DNA of 64,000 nt, taken from the NCBI RefSeq assembly GCF_900141715.1, contig NZ_FQYK01000003.1, positions 1 through 64,000 of the forward strand, read 5' to 3'. The position numbers were made by a program, and so were the translations under genes. Origin of the DNA: Algibacter luteus. GTDB lineage: Bacteria > Bacteroidota > Bacteroidia > Flavobacteriales > Flavobacteriaceae. Below, one piece after another: positions 19,421 to 26,922 of the stretch; the stretch's first letter is position 1; each line of letters starts with the position of its first letter. Below the pieces are notes generated by a model. It was given only the letters and a program-made list of their open reading frames with translations. It made no database searches and was not told the origin of the DNA.

Positions 19421-19469
19421 ATTTGCTACAAATATAAGCAACAAAAACTACAAATAGTAGCTAATTTTG
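19421..19469. promoter_or_regulatory. Divergent promoter/operator region of the polymerase cassette
   Basis: Minus-strand -7 box TATATTTG (19429-19436) and plus-strand -7 box TAATTTTG (19462-19469) face away from each other. The 9-mer CTACAAATA occurs twice, at 19426-19434 and 19448-19456, exactly 22 bases apart. The first copy sits in ATTTG-CTA-CAAAT (19421-19433) and the second in CTAC-AAATA-GTAG (19448-19460). Two same-facing sites two helical turns apart fit dimers of the adjacent XRE/S24 repressor; that assignment is inferred. Confidence 0.65.
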
Positions 19470-19477
19470 TTAATCCT

Positions 19478-22400
19478 ATGTATTTAAATTGTCACACCTA
19501 TTATAGTTTGCGTTACGGCACCATCGCCCCAAGGCAATTACTTGCTATAGCCTCTGCCAATGGGGCTAATACATTGGCATTAACCGACATTAATAACACA
19601 TCGGCCAGTTTAGATTTTGTGCGACTTTCTGAAAAATATGAAATTAAACCTGTAGTTGGTGTCGATTTTAGAAATGGTGCACAGCAACAATTTGTGTTGT
19701 TAGCAAAAAACAATAACGGGTTTCAAAACATCAACAGCTATCTGTCTACATTTTTACACGATAGTCATTTAAAAATCCCTGAAAAAGCACCTCAGCTTGA
19801 TGACACTTTTGTTATTTATCCGTATAAAAATCAAAACGATTATACACTTAAAGACAACGAGTTTTTAGGCATTAAACCTAAAGACCTCAACGCTCTTAAA
19901 TTTTCAAAATGGAATAAACTACAACATAAACTGGTGGTTTTAAAAACGGTTTCTTTTCAAAATAAAAAAGGATTTAACACCCACCGATTATTGCGTGCTA
20001 TTGATAACAACACCTTATTAAGTAAACTTTCTAAAACAGAAGAAGGCGACCCGAACGATATGATGTTGCCATATAATGAGTTATGTGAAACCTATGAAGA
20101 ATTTCCGCAGCTTATTAAAAACACACAATCTGTTTTAGAAAATTGCCAAATTGAATTCGATTTTTCGCAAGAAGTACCTAACAACCAAAAATCGTATACC
20201 GAAAATGAAGATTCAGATTATACGCTACTTAAAAAATTAACTTACGAAGGCTTACCGTATCGCTATAAAAACCCTGATGATGTGATTTATAATCGCATTA
20301 AAAAAGAACTTGAAATTATTAAAGAAAAAGGGTTTGTATCGTACTTTCTTATTAATTGGCGCATTTTAGAATATGCCCGAAGCAAGGGCTATTTCTACGT
20401 TGGTCGTGGTAGTGGCGCCAATAGTATTGTGGCTTATTTACTTCGCATTACCGATGTAGACCCCATAGAGCTCGATTTGTATTTTGAACGTTTTATAAAT
20501 CTGTATCGTAAAAATCCACCCGATTTTGATATTGATTTTTCGTGGACAGACCGCGACGATATTACCAAATTTATTTTCAAAACCTTTAAAAACACCGCAC
20601 TATTAACGGTTTACAACACCTTTAAGTTTAGAGCTTCAGTGCGCGAATTAGGAAAAGTTTTTGGATTACCTAAATCTGAAATGGATATACTTACTCGAGG
20701 TAAATATCAAATCAATCAGCTTGATAAATTATCGCAATTGGTTATTAAATACAGCGAATACATTCAAGGCTTTCCAAACTATTTAGGTATTCATTCTAGC
20801 GGTATTATTATTTCAGAAAAACCCATTCATTTTTACACAGCCACTTTTTTGCCCCCAAAAAACTTTCCTACCACACATTTTGATATGGTTGTTGCCGAAG
20901 ATATCGGGTTGTATAAATTCGATATCTTAAGTCAACGTGGGTTAGGGAAAATTAAAGATACCGTTGAGATTATAGCCTATAATCATCCTAAAAAAAAGCC
21001 AGTTGATATTCACGATATTAAACGATTTAAAGCAGACGAAAACATTAAACACCTGCTGCGAAATGCCAAAGCTATTGGTTGCTTTTATGTAGAGTCTCCC
21101 GCCATGCGTATGCTACTTAAAAAACTACGCGTTGATACATATTTAGGTTTGGTGGCAGCCAGTTCTATTATTCGTCCTGGTGTTGCAAAATCTGGAATGA
21201 TGCGCGAGTATATTTTGCGCTACCGTTATCCTGAACGCATTAAAGAAGCGCACCCTGTTTTATTAAAAATCATGCCCGAAACATATGGCGTTATGGTGTA
21301 TCAAGAAGATGTTATTAAAGTTGCGCATATTTTTGGTGGATTAACTTTAGGTGAAGCCGATAAACTGCGCAGAGGCATGTCGGGTAAGTTTCGATCGCGC
21401 GACGAATTTTTACAAGTAAAGCAACTCTTTTTTGATAATTGCAAACAAAAAGGAGAACCCGAAACAATAACCAAAGATGTATGGCGCCAAATTGAAAGCT
21501 TTGCTGGTTATGCGTTTGCAAAAGGCCACTCCGCCTCTTATGCTGTAGAAAGCTACCAAAGTCTGTTTTTAAAGGCCTATTACCCATTGGAATATATGGT
21601 AGCAACCATTAATAATTTTGGTGGTTTTTATAGAACCGAACTTTATGTACACGAAGCCAGAATGCATGGTGGTATTATTGAAGCACCATGTATAAACCAC
21701 AGCTTCAATATGGCTATTATTAAAGGAAAAACCATTTATTTAGGTTTTATGTTCTTGCATGCTTTAGAAGCAAAAACCATTGCTAAAATTATTGAAGAAC
21801 GCAGAGGTAACGGCCTTTTTAAAAGTCTAGATGGTTTTATTGAACGCGTCCCTATTTCCATAGAACAAATTTCAATACTCATAAAAATTAATGCATTTAG
21901 GTTTACAGAAATTAATAAACGAGAATTGCTTTGGGAAGCACATCTTAAAATTAGCAAAACAGTTATTCAAGAGCATGTAATAACCTTGTTTAAAACCGAG
22001 CGTATAAATTACAAAACACCAAGATTATCTAGCACCGATTTAGAAAACGCTTTTGATGAAATGGAGTTGTTGGGTTTTCCATTATGCAATCCGTTTCATT
22101 TATTGCAAACCCCAACATCAAACACCATGCGAGCAGAACATTTAATCCATTTGCAAAATAAAACCATTACTATTGAAGGCTATTTGGTAGCCACAAAAAA
22201 CACCCGAACTTCCAACGGAAAAAGCATGCACTTTGGTACGTTTTTAGACTACGATGGTAATTTTATTGATACCGTTCACTTTCCGCCTGTGGCAGCAAAA
22301 TACCCGTTTCGCGGAAAAGGTATTTACAGCATTACAGGAAAAATAATGGTAGAATTTGATTGTGTGACTATTGAAGTTTCGGCTATGGAACGTTCTGCGA

Positions 22401-22537
22401 TTGTTGAAGACCCACGTTATGCTGTAAACTCTTTAAATAGCACTTTTCAGAATAAAAAAAGTTTTGCAGACCATAAAGCAAATCAACTGTCTCCCATGTC
22501 TCCAAAAATAATGAGGCGTACTCCAGAAACATTGTAA
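19478..22537 (+). CDS. DnaE-type DNA polymerase III alpha, short damage-cassette form
   Basis: A C-family polymerase of 1019 residues from ATG 19478 (MYLNCHTYYSLRYG). It has an N-terminal PHP domain (TLALTDINN), the polymerase core with YVGRGSGANSIVAYLL, the catalytic PPDFDIDFSW block near residue 350, and PGVAKSGMM; the fingers region includes GVMVYQEDVIKVAHIFGGLTLGEADKLRRGM. A C-terminal OB-fold (TITIEGYLVATKNT) ends the protein. Replicative DnaE of Bacteroidota is about 1400-1500 residues, so this is an accessory form like DnaE2/ImuC. It is controlled from the gap shared with the S24 repressor and followed 13 bases later by a DinB-type polymerase. The open frame extends upstream to 19376 but that would overlap the repressor gene and both promoters. 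Confidence 0.92.
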   Translation: MYLNCHTYYSLRYGTIAPRQLLAIASANGANTLALTDINNTSASLDFVRLSEKYEIKPVVGVDFRNGAQQQFVLLAKNNNGFQNINSYLSTFLHDSHLKIPEKAPQLDDTFVIYPYKNQNDYTLKDNEFLGIKPKDLNALKFSKWNKLQHKLVVLKTVSFQNKKGFNTHRLLRAIDNNTLLSKLSKTEEGDPNDMMLPYNELCETYEEFPQLIKNTQSVLENCQIEFDFSQEVPNNQKSYTENEDSDYTLLKKLTYEGLPYRYKNPDDVIYNRIKKELEIIKEKGFVSYFLINWRILEYARSKGYFYVGRGSGANSIVAYLLRITDVDPIELDLYFERFINLYRKNPPDFDIDFSWTDRDDITKFIFKTFKNTALLTVYNTFKFRASVRELGKVFGLPKSEMDILTRGKYQINQLDKLSQLVIKYSEYIQGFPNYLGIHSSGIIISEKPIHFYTATFLPPKNFPTTHFDMVVAEDIGLYKFDILSQRGLGKIKDTVEIIAYNHPKKKPVDIHDIKRFKADENIKHLLRNAKAIGCFYVESPAMRMLLKKLRVDTYLGLVAASSIIRPGVAKSGMMREYILRYRYPERIKEAHPVLLKIMPETYGVMVYQEDVIKVAHIFGGLTLGEADKLRRGMSGKFRSRDEFLQVKQLFFDNCKQKGEPETITKDVWRQIESFAGYAFAKGHSASYAVESYQSLFLKAYYPLEYMVATINNFGGFYRTELYVHEARMHGGIIEAPCINHSFNMAIIKGKTIYLGFMFLHALEAKTIAKIIEERRGNGLFKSLDGFIERVPISIEQISILIKINAFRFTEINKRELLWEAHLKISKTVIQEHVITLFKTERINYKTPRLSSTDLENAFDEMELLGFPLCNPFHLLQTPTSNTMRAEHLIHLQNKTITIEGYLVATKNTRTSNGKSMHFGTFLDYDGNFIDTVHFPPVAAKYPFRGKGIYSITGKIMVEFDCVTIEVSAMERSAIVEDPRYAVNSLNSTFQNKKSFADHKANQLSPMSPKIMRRTPETL

Positions 22538-22550
22538 TAGATTTTAAGAT

Positions 22551-23768
22551 ATGAGTTACGAGCGTTCTATTGTTCATATGGATTTAGACACCTTTTTTGT
22601 GTCCTGTGAGCGTTTGCTCGATAGCCGCCTTAATGGAAAACCGGTGCTTATTGGCGGTACTTCTGATAGAGGTGTTGTAGCCTCGTGTAGTTATGAGGCA
22701 CGACGCTTTGGTATACATTCTGCAATGCCTATGCGTTTAGCAAAACAACTGTGTCCGGAAGCGATAATACTTAGAGGTAATTCTGGTGTTTATACCAAGT
22801 TTTCGCAAAATGTTACCGAAGTTATTAAAGAAGCTGTACCCTTATATGAAAAAACATCGGTTGATGAATTTTACATAGACCTTACCGGTATGGATAAGTT
22901 TTTTGGTTGCCATAAACTGGCTTCAGAATTACGCCAACGTATTATAAAAGAAACTGGTTTACCCATTTCGTTTGGGTTGTCTATTAACAAAACCGTTTCA
23001 AAAATAGCCACTGGCGAAGCAAAACCCAATAATGAAATACGCATTCTTTCGGGCACTGAAAAACCTTTTTTAGCACCACTTTCCGTAAAAAAAATACCTA
23101 TGGTTGGCAATGTTACTTACAAAGCCTTGTGCGATTTGGGTGTAAAACGCATTAAAACCGTGCAAGAAATGCCCATGGAACTCATGCATCGTGTACTTGG
23201 ACAAAATGGTTTAAGCATTTGGAAAAAGGCAAACGGAATAGATAATAGTCCTGTGGTTCAATACCACGAACGCAAATCTATTTCAACAGAGCGTACCTTT
23301 AATAAAGACACTACCGATGTTGCCAAATTAAAAGGCATTATTATAGCTATGGCCGAAAATTTAGCCTACCAATTGCGTCGAGGTAACAAATTAACCGCTT
23401 GTGTTACCTTTAAAATTAGATATTCTGATTTTCAAACGTATACACAACAACAACGCATTCCGTATAGCGCTATGGATCATACCATTATTCCTGTGGTATT
23501 AGATTTATACAGAAAACTGTACAACCGTCGTTTATTGGTACGACTTATTGGTGTGAAATTTAGCCATTTGGTTGAAGGCGGACATCAAATTAATTTATTT
23601 GAAGACAATGAAAAACAACTGCACTTAAGTGAAGCTATAGATAAAATGCGCGAACGTTATGGCGATAGGGCAGTAATAAATGCGGCAGGAATGGAGGCCA
23701 AAAGCATTAGTAGATGGAATCCTTTTACAGGCGAACCGCCACCACTTTTAGCGAATAGGAGGCAGTAA
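22551..23768 (+). CDS. Y-family DNA polymerase IV (DinB-type), catalytically complete
   Basis: A 405-residue translesion polymerase. The palm acids are intact: Asp11 in HMDLDTFF and Asp105-Glu106 in TSVDEFYID, so this is not the catalytically dead ImuB of proteobacterial cassettes. The steric-gate region FFVSCERL, the helix-hairpin-helix region (VKKIPMVGNVTYKALCDLGV) and the little-finger domain are visible. A clamp-binding motif, QINLF, lies near residue 347 (GGHQINLFEDN). It starts 13 bases after the accessory DnaE and is likely its partner in error-prone bypass. Confidence 0.93.
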   Translation: MSYERSIVHMDLDTFFVSCERLLDSRLNGKPVLIGGTSDRGVVASCSYEARRFGIHSAMPMRLAKQLCPEAIILRGNSGVYTKFSQNVTEVIKEAVPLYEKTSVDEFYIDLTGMDKFFGCHKLASELRQRIIKETGLPISFGLSINKTVSKIATGEAKPNNEIRILSGTEKPFLAPLSVKKIPMVGNVTYKALCDLGVKRIKTVQEMPMELMHRVLGQNGLSIWKKANGIDNSPVVQYHERKSISTERTFNKDTTDVAKLKGIIIAMAENLAYQLRRGNKLTACVTFKIRYSDFQTYTQQQRIPYSAMDHTIIPVVLDLYRKLYNRRLLVRLIGVKFSHLVEGGHQINLFEDNEKQLHLSEAIDKMRERYGDRAVINAAGMEAKSISRWNPFTGEPPPLLANRRQ

Positions 23769-23778
23769 CTTTCTATTT

Positions 23779-24333
23779 TTAAAGTTTTAACAAAATCACT
23801 TCCCATAGTTGATTATTAGAGGTGTAATTTTTTAAAACTTCAAAACCAACCGCTTTATGCGCATTGGAAGACCGTGTGTTTTTAGTATCAACTTCTGTAA
23901 TAATAGCATCAAAATCATCTTTTAGCTGGTTTGCCATATAATAATACAACCCCCTAAAAACCCCATGGCCTCTAAAGTTTTTATCTACACATATTTGCCC
24001 CATTGCTATATAGTTTTTATACAAGTCTTTTTCTTCTAATACCTCATCAATTTCATGGAACATAGGTGCTAACAAAGGGATGTCATTTTTAAAATCTTGC
24101 AGCATCGATAAAGCATATCCAACAACTTCACTTTCGTGTTTGGCGATACAATGTGCACAAGCATCGTTCATTTTTTTGAGCATCTCAAAACTATGATTTA
24201 AAGTAACAAATCCTTCTTCCTGCCTTTCTTGAGTCGATAAAACCATTCTTAAGTTTCGTTCTTGAAGATTTAAAATTTGATGCAACTCTTCATCAGTTGC
24301 AGCTCGAGAGTATATTATGTTCATTTTTACCAT
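23779..24333 (-). CDS. GNAT family N-acetyltransferase
   Basis: A 184-residue protein with the GNAT fold: the acetyl-CoA-binding segment reads QICVDKNFRGHGVFRGLYYYM (close to Q/RxxGxG/A) near residues 110-130, followed by ITEVDTKNTRSSNAHKAVGFEVL, the usual motif B. The acceptor substrate cannot be read from the sequence. It is convergent with the polymerase cassette and ends ten bases from it. The first ATG (MVKMNII) or the fourth codon ATG could be the start. Confidence 0.85.
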   Translation of the reverse strand: MVKMNIIYSRAATDEELHQILNLQERNLRMVLSTQERQEEGFVTLNHSFEMLKKMNDACAHCIAKHESEVVGYALSMLQDFKNDIPLLAPMFHEIDEVLEEKDLYKNYIAMGQICVDKNFRGHGVFRGLYYYMANQLKDDFDAIITEVDTKNTRSSNAHKAVGFEVLKNYTSNNQLWEVILLKL

Positions 24334-24389
24334 AATTTAAATGATAAATAACAAGCAAAGTATTGAAATTAAAAAGACAATGATATTAA

Positions 24390-24842
24390 CTAGAAAATTT
24401 TAGTGTTTTTTATAATGGTATTTCCAACGCGCTTATATTTAACCAACTTTCCATTAGCACAAAATGTATATAATCCTTTTGATTTTTGCTCTGAAACTGT
24501 TAGTAGTAAAACTTCCTCCAGAGTACAGTTGTTATCTTTTGCTACTTTCTTTTTAATATGATTAATTGTAGCACGACCTTTTTTTAATTGTTGTTGTATT
24601 TTTTGATCTAACTTAGGCTCAACAAAAGCATCAATTAATTTACAATGTGAACTTTTATGAGTTTCAGATTTTGCTTTAACGGGCAAATTATTTACAGCAG
24701 GAGCTTCAGCATCAATATATTCCCATGTAAAATCAGCTTTTAATAATACACGCCTACCGTCTTCAGTTTTTACAATGTGATTATTTTGAGCAATACTAAA
24801 TGCTGAAATTAAAAATGTTAATAATAAAATATAGACTTTCAT
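24390..24842 (-). CDS. Secreted hypothetical protein, DUF3157-like
   Basis: A 150-residue protein with a signal peptide (MKVYILLLTFLISAFSIAQ). The stretch TEDGRRVLLKADFTWEYID recalls DUF3157 and other small flavobacterial exported proteins. Two cysteines (HCKLIDAF and NNCTLEEV) and a lysine-rich middle follow. No function known. A GTG at 24852-24854 would add four residues; ATG 24842 was preferred. Confidence 0.7.
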   Translation of the reverse strand: MKVYILLLTFLISAFSIAQNNHIVKTEDGRRVLLKADFTWEYIDAEAPAVNNLPVKAKSETHKSSHCKLIDAFVEPKLDQKIQQQLKKGRATINHIKKKVAKDNNCTLEEVLLLTVSEQKSKGLYTFCANGKLVKYKRVGNTIIKNTKIF

Positions 24843-24884
24843 AACAACGTTCACTAAATTAAACTGATTCTCAAAAATACGAAA

Positions 24885-25001
24885 CTAAACTTCAACATAT
24901 TCTAAAATATCAGATGGTTTACAATTTAGCACTTTGCAAATTGCTTTTAGAACTACAAACCTTAATACATTTACTTTTCCCAGTTTTAAAATAGTAAGAT
25001 T
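24885..25001 (-). pseudogene. Remnant of a small XRE/Cro-CI-type transcriptional regulator
   Basis: On the minus strand, 38 codons before a TAG read NLTILKLGKVNVLRF, VVLKAICKVLNC and KPSDILEYVEV. This is the C-terminal half of the roughly 70-residue XRE regulators of Bacteroidota (pattern NLS-LKxGKxxxxRFxTLxAICKxLxCQPGDILEY). The frame is closed upstream by a TAA just before the NLT segment and no start codon or first helices remain in frame, so the gene is truncated or frameshifted. Confidence 0.65.
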
Positions 25002-25251
25002 TTACTTCTAATGGGCAACAATGTCTCGATTACTCTTAGTAAATTATAATCTTTATGACGTACTTGAAACAATTATAGTCAATTTTCATAATAATGAAAG
25101 TGCTATAAAATAATACTCTAGAATGATGCTAACTTTTACAAAAGTACCATAGAATAAATGTAGATTATCGGATTAAATTACATCTTCCGTTCATTGGTAG
25201 AGAAAAAATATCCATTTATCTAAAAAATTAGAATGCAACTAGCTTTTAAGA

Positions 25252-25259
25252 TACCTTTG
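25252..25259 (+). promoter_or_regulatory. Promoter -7 box for MopE-like lipoprotein
   Basis: TACCTTTG matches TAnnTTTG and lies 43 bases before the ATG. Confidence 0.5.
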
Positions 25260-25302
25260 ACACCAAATCCCTCATTTACAATTAATTAACCTATAATATA
25301 TT

Positions 25303-26157
25303 ATGAGAAATAATTCTTATTTATTATCTTTTAGCGTTTTCTTAGCACTATTTTCCTTTTCTTGTTCTGTTGAAGAAGTAGATGAATTTAGCTTTGAAAC
25401 TGAGGAAACTTTCACATCAAAAATCTCAAGCGAGAGTAAAAAAGGAAAGTCTAAAATTGAGATTTGTCATTATAACGAAGGCACAAATTCTTTTGAACGA
25501 ATTTCAATATCTGAAAATGGCTTAAACGGTCATAAAAATCATAAAAATGATATCTTGGTTTTTGATATTGACGGTGATGGCTATCCAGCCGAAAATGACT
25601 GTGGAATAAATTTTAGAGAAGATGGATTATGGGATTGTGACGATTCCAATGCTGAATTAAACCCTGAAACTGTTTGGTATTTGGATGCCGATGGGGATAA
25701 ATTTGCTGCTTCTTCAATACAAGGTTGTGATTCTCCAGGAGAAGGATATACTTTAGAAGAAATGCCTACCACAGATCTTGATGATAATAATCCTGCGGTT
25801 CAAAATGAAGTTGATTGTTTTAATCATATTGTGGGACATTATTATGGTTCTAAATATCATGGGGCGAATTTATTCGAATTAGATTTTATTGTTTCATACC
25901 AGAATGATGAGTATTATATGAATGGTTCATTAACCGAAACTAAGTCTGACGGTGAAATTAAAGTACATGATTTAAATTTAAATATTCATAGTGTAAATGA
26001 ACTGTATTCAAAATTTTATTCCTTCAGATATGATGAAAGTTATCCTATTAATTCAGGAAGTGGATATTATAGTTGCGAAATAATAACTGTAATGATAGGT
26101 ATTTCAGGCTCTGGAATACCCGGAGTTCAAGCTTTTAATGCAGTGAAAATAAAATAA
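25303..26157 (+). CDS. Lipoprotein with MopE-type putative metal-binding repeats
   Basis: A 284-residue lipoprotein. The signal peptide (LLSFSVFLALFSFSC) gives a lipobox Cys at residue 21. A short domain with ICHYNEGTNSFERISISENGL and GHKNHKNDI follows (compare the ICH...ALxAHLxHGD module of exported proteins). Next come two Asp-rich MopE-like units: DIDGDGYPAENDC with WDCDDSNAELNPE, and YLDADGDKFAASS, which are candidate calcium or metal sites. The C-terminal ~110 residues, with GHYYGSKYHGANLFELDF and a late YYSCEIITVMIGISGS, are not recognised. It has its own promoter and terminator, so it is a single-gene unit. Confidence 0.8.
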   Translation: MRNNSYLLSFSVFLALFSFSCSVEEVDEFSFETEETFTSKISSESKKGKSKIEICHYNEGTNSFERISISENGLNGHKNHKNDILVFDIDGDGYPAENDCGINFREDGLWDCDDSNAELNPETVWYLDADGDKFAASSIQGCDSPGEGYTLEEMPTTDLDDNNPAVQNEVDCFNHIVGHYYGSKYHGANLFELDFIVSYQNDEYYMNGSLTETKSDGEIKVHDLNLNIHSVNELYSKFYSFRYDESYPINSGSGYYSCEIITVMIGISGSGIPGVQAFNAVKIK

Positions 26158-26183
26158 TACATGTTAATATATTTTTAATAAAG

Positions 26184-26212
26184 AGACCTTCAAAAATGAA
26201 GGTCTTTTTTTC
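26184..26212 (+). terminator. Terminator after MopE-like lipoprotein gene
   Basis: Stem AGACCTTCA/TGAAGGTCT (9 base pairs), loop AAAA, followed by seven further T. Confidence 0.88.
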
Positions 26213-26353
26213 TATTTATAAATGTAATCTAAAAAAGCATTAGTCAGCTTATTTAAATAATCGGTTTGATTAGTAAAAGGCTTTATTTATGATATTATAA
26301 TTCCTTTATTTTCATTCTTATAATTTTAAAACTTCAATACCAAAAGCGTTATT

Positions 26354-26361
26354 TATATTTG
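26354..26361 (+). promoter_or_regulatory. Promoter -7 box for DUF2007 gene
   Basis: TATATTTG, a full match to TAnnTTTG, with a leader of about 110 bases to the DUF2007 start. Confidence 0.5.
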
Positions 26362-26367
26362 TTAACG

Positions 26368-26475
26368 ATGAAAGACTTTTTAAAAAACTACGAGTTCACC
26401 AAGCGAATTAATGACTTCTTACCATTTGGAAATCAAAATAATTTTTTCGCTTTTTCGACAAATGTTTGTTTATAA
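26368..26475 (+). CDS. Possible 35-residue ORF (low confidence)
   Basis: ATG at 26368 opens 35 codons (MKDFLKNYEFTKRINDF, then LPFGNQNNFFAFSTNVCL) and stops at 26475, two bases before the DUF2007 ATG. The ATG falls where transcription from the box at 26354-26361 should begin, so translation would be nearly leaderless. It may be a leader peptide, a gene fragment or chance. Confidence 0.2.
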   Translation: MKDFLKNYEFTKRINDFLPFGNQNNFFAFSTNVCL

Positions 26476-26477
26476 AT

Positions 26478-26909
26478 ATGAGCGACACTTTTAAAACTAT
26501 AGCCAGATTCCAATATTCAAGCGAAGCTCAAATTATTAAAGGGCGTTTAGAAGCTGAAGGTATTCAAGTATTCTTAACTGATAACTTAACAATAGATACC
26601 GATCCTTTGGTAAGTAACGCCATTGGTGGTGTGAAACTTAAAGTTTTGACACATCAAGCTTCAGAAGCACAAGACATTTTAAAATCCATAGAAAAATATT
26701 CTATTGATGATGACGGTAATACTATTATTTGCCCAAATTGTAATAGCGAAAAAATAGAACTATTTTCAACTATAAAAAATGCTAAATCATTTTTTGCGTT
26801 TGTTTTTGCGCTTGTTTTAAACGTCTTTGTAAATGTACTTCCACTTTACGAGAAACACAGATACAGATGTGAAGATTGTAATGCTGAATTTGATATGGGT
26901 AAACACTGA
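26478..26909 (+). CDS. DUF2007 domain protein with C-terminal zinc ribbon
   Basis: A 143-residue protein. The N-terminal ~70 residues match DUF2007 (FKTIARFQYSSEAQIIKGRLEAEGI, VFLTDNL, GGVKLKVLTHQASEAQDIL), a small ferredoxin-like fold thought to bind signalling partners. The second half has two cysteine pairs, CPNCNSEK and CEDCNAEF, that flank a hydrophobic stretch (SFFAFVFALVLNVFVNVLPLY), i.e. a zinc ribbon split by a possible membrane segment. The ATG at 26478 was chosen over an upstream TTG. Function unknown. Confidence 0.8.
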   Translation: MSDTFKTIARFQYSSEAQIIKGRLEAEGIQVFLTDNLTIDTDPLVSNAIGGVKLKVLTHQASEAQDILKSIEKYSIDDDGNTIICPNCNSEKIELFSTIKNAKSFFAFVFALVLNVFVNVLPLYEKHRYRCEDCNAEFDMGKH

Positions 26910-26922
26910 ATATAAAAACATC

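Larger units (their letters stand above)
24843..25302. other. Gene-poor stretch with a decayed regulator and a promoter
   Basis: This 460-base gap holds the remnant of a small XRE regulator (24885-25001, minus) and, near its right end, a -7 box for the lipoprotein gene. The middle part (about 25060-25240) shows no gene, repeat or hairpin that can be supported. Confidence 0.5.

Noticed and set aside
19376-19477. Longer start of the accessory DnaE
   Set aside because: It would overlap the divergent repressor gene and translate both promoters and the operator; the conserved protein begins at MYLNCHTYYSL (19478).
19478-22537. Main replicative DnaE
   Set aside because: About 400 residues shorter than Bacteroidota DnaE1 and located in an S24-controlled cassette with DinB.
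22551-23768. ImuB (inactive Y-family partner)
   Set aside because: Catalytic acids are intact (D11, D105, E106), which fits DinB and not ImuB.
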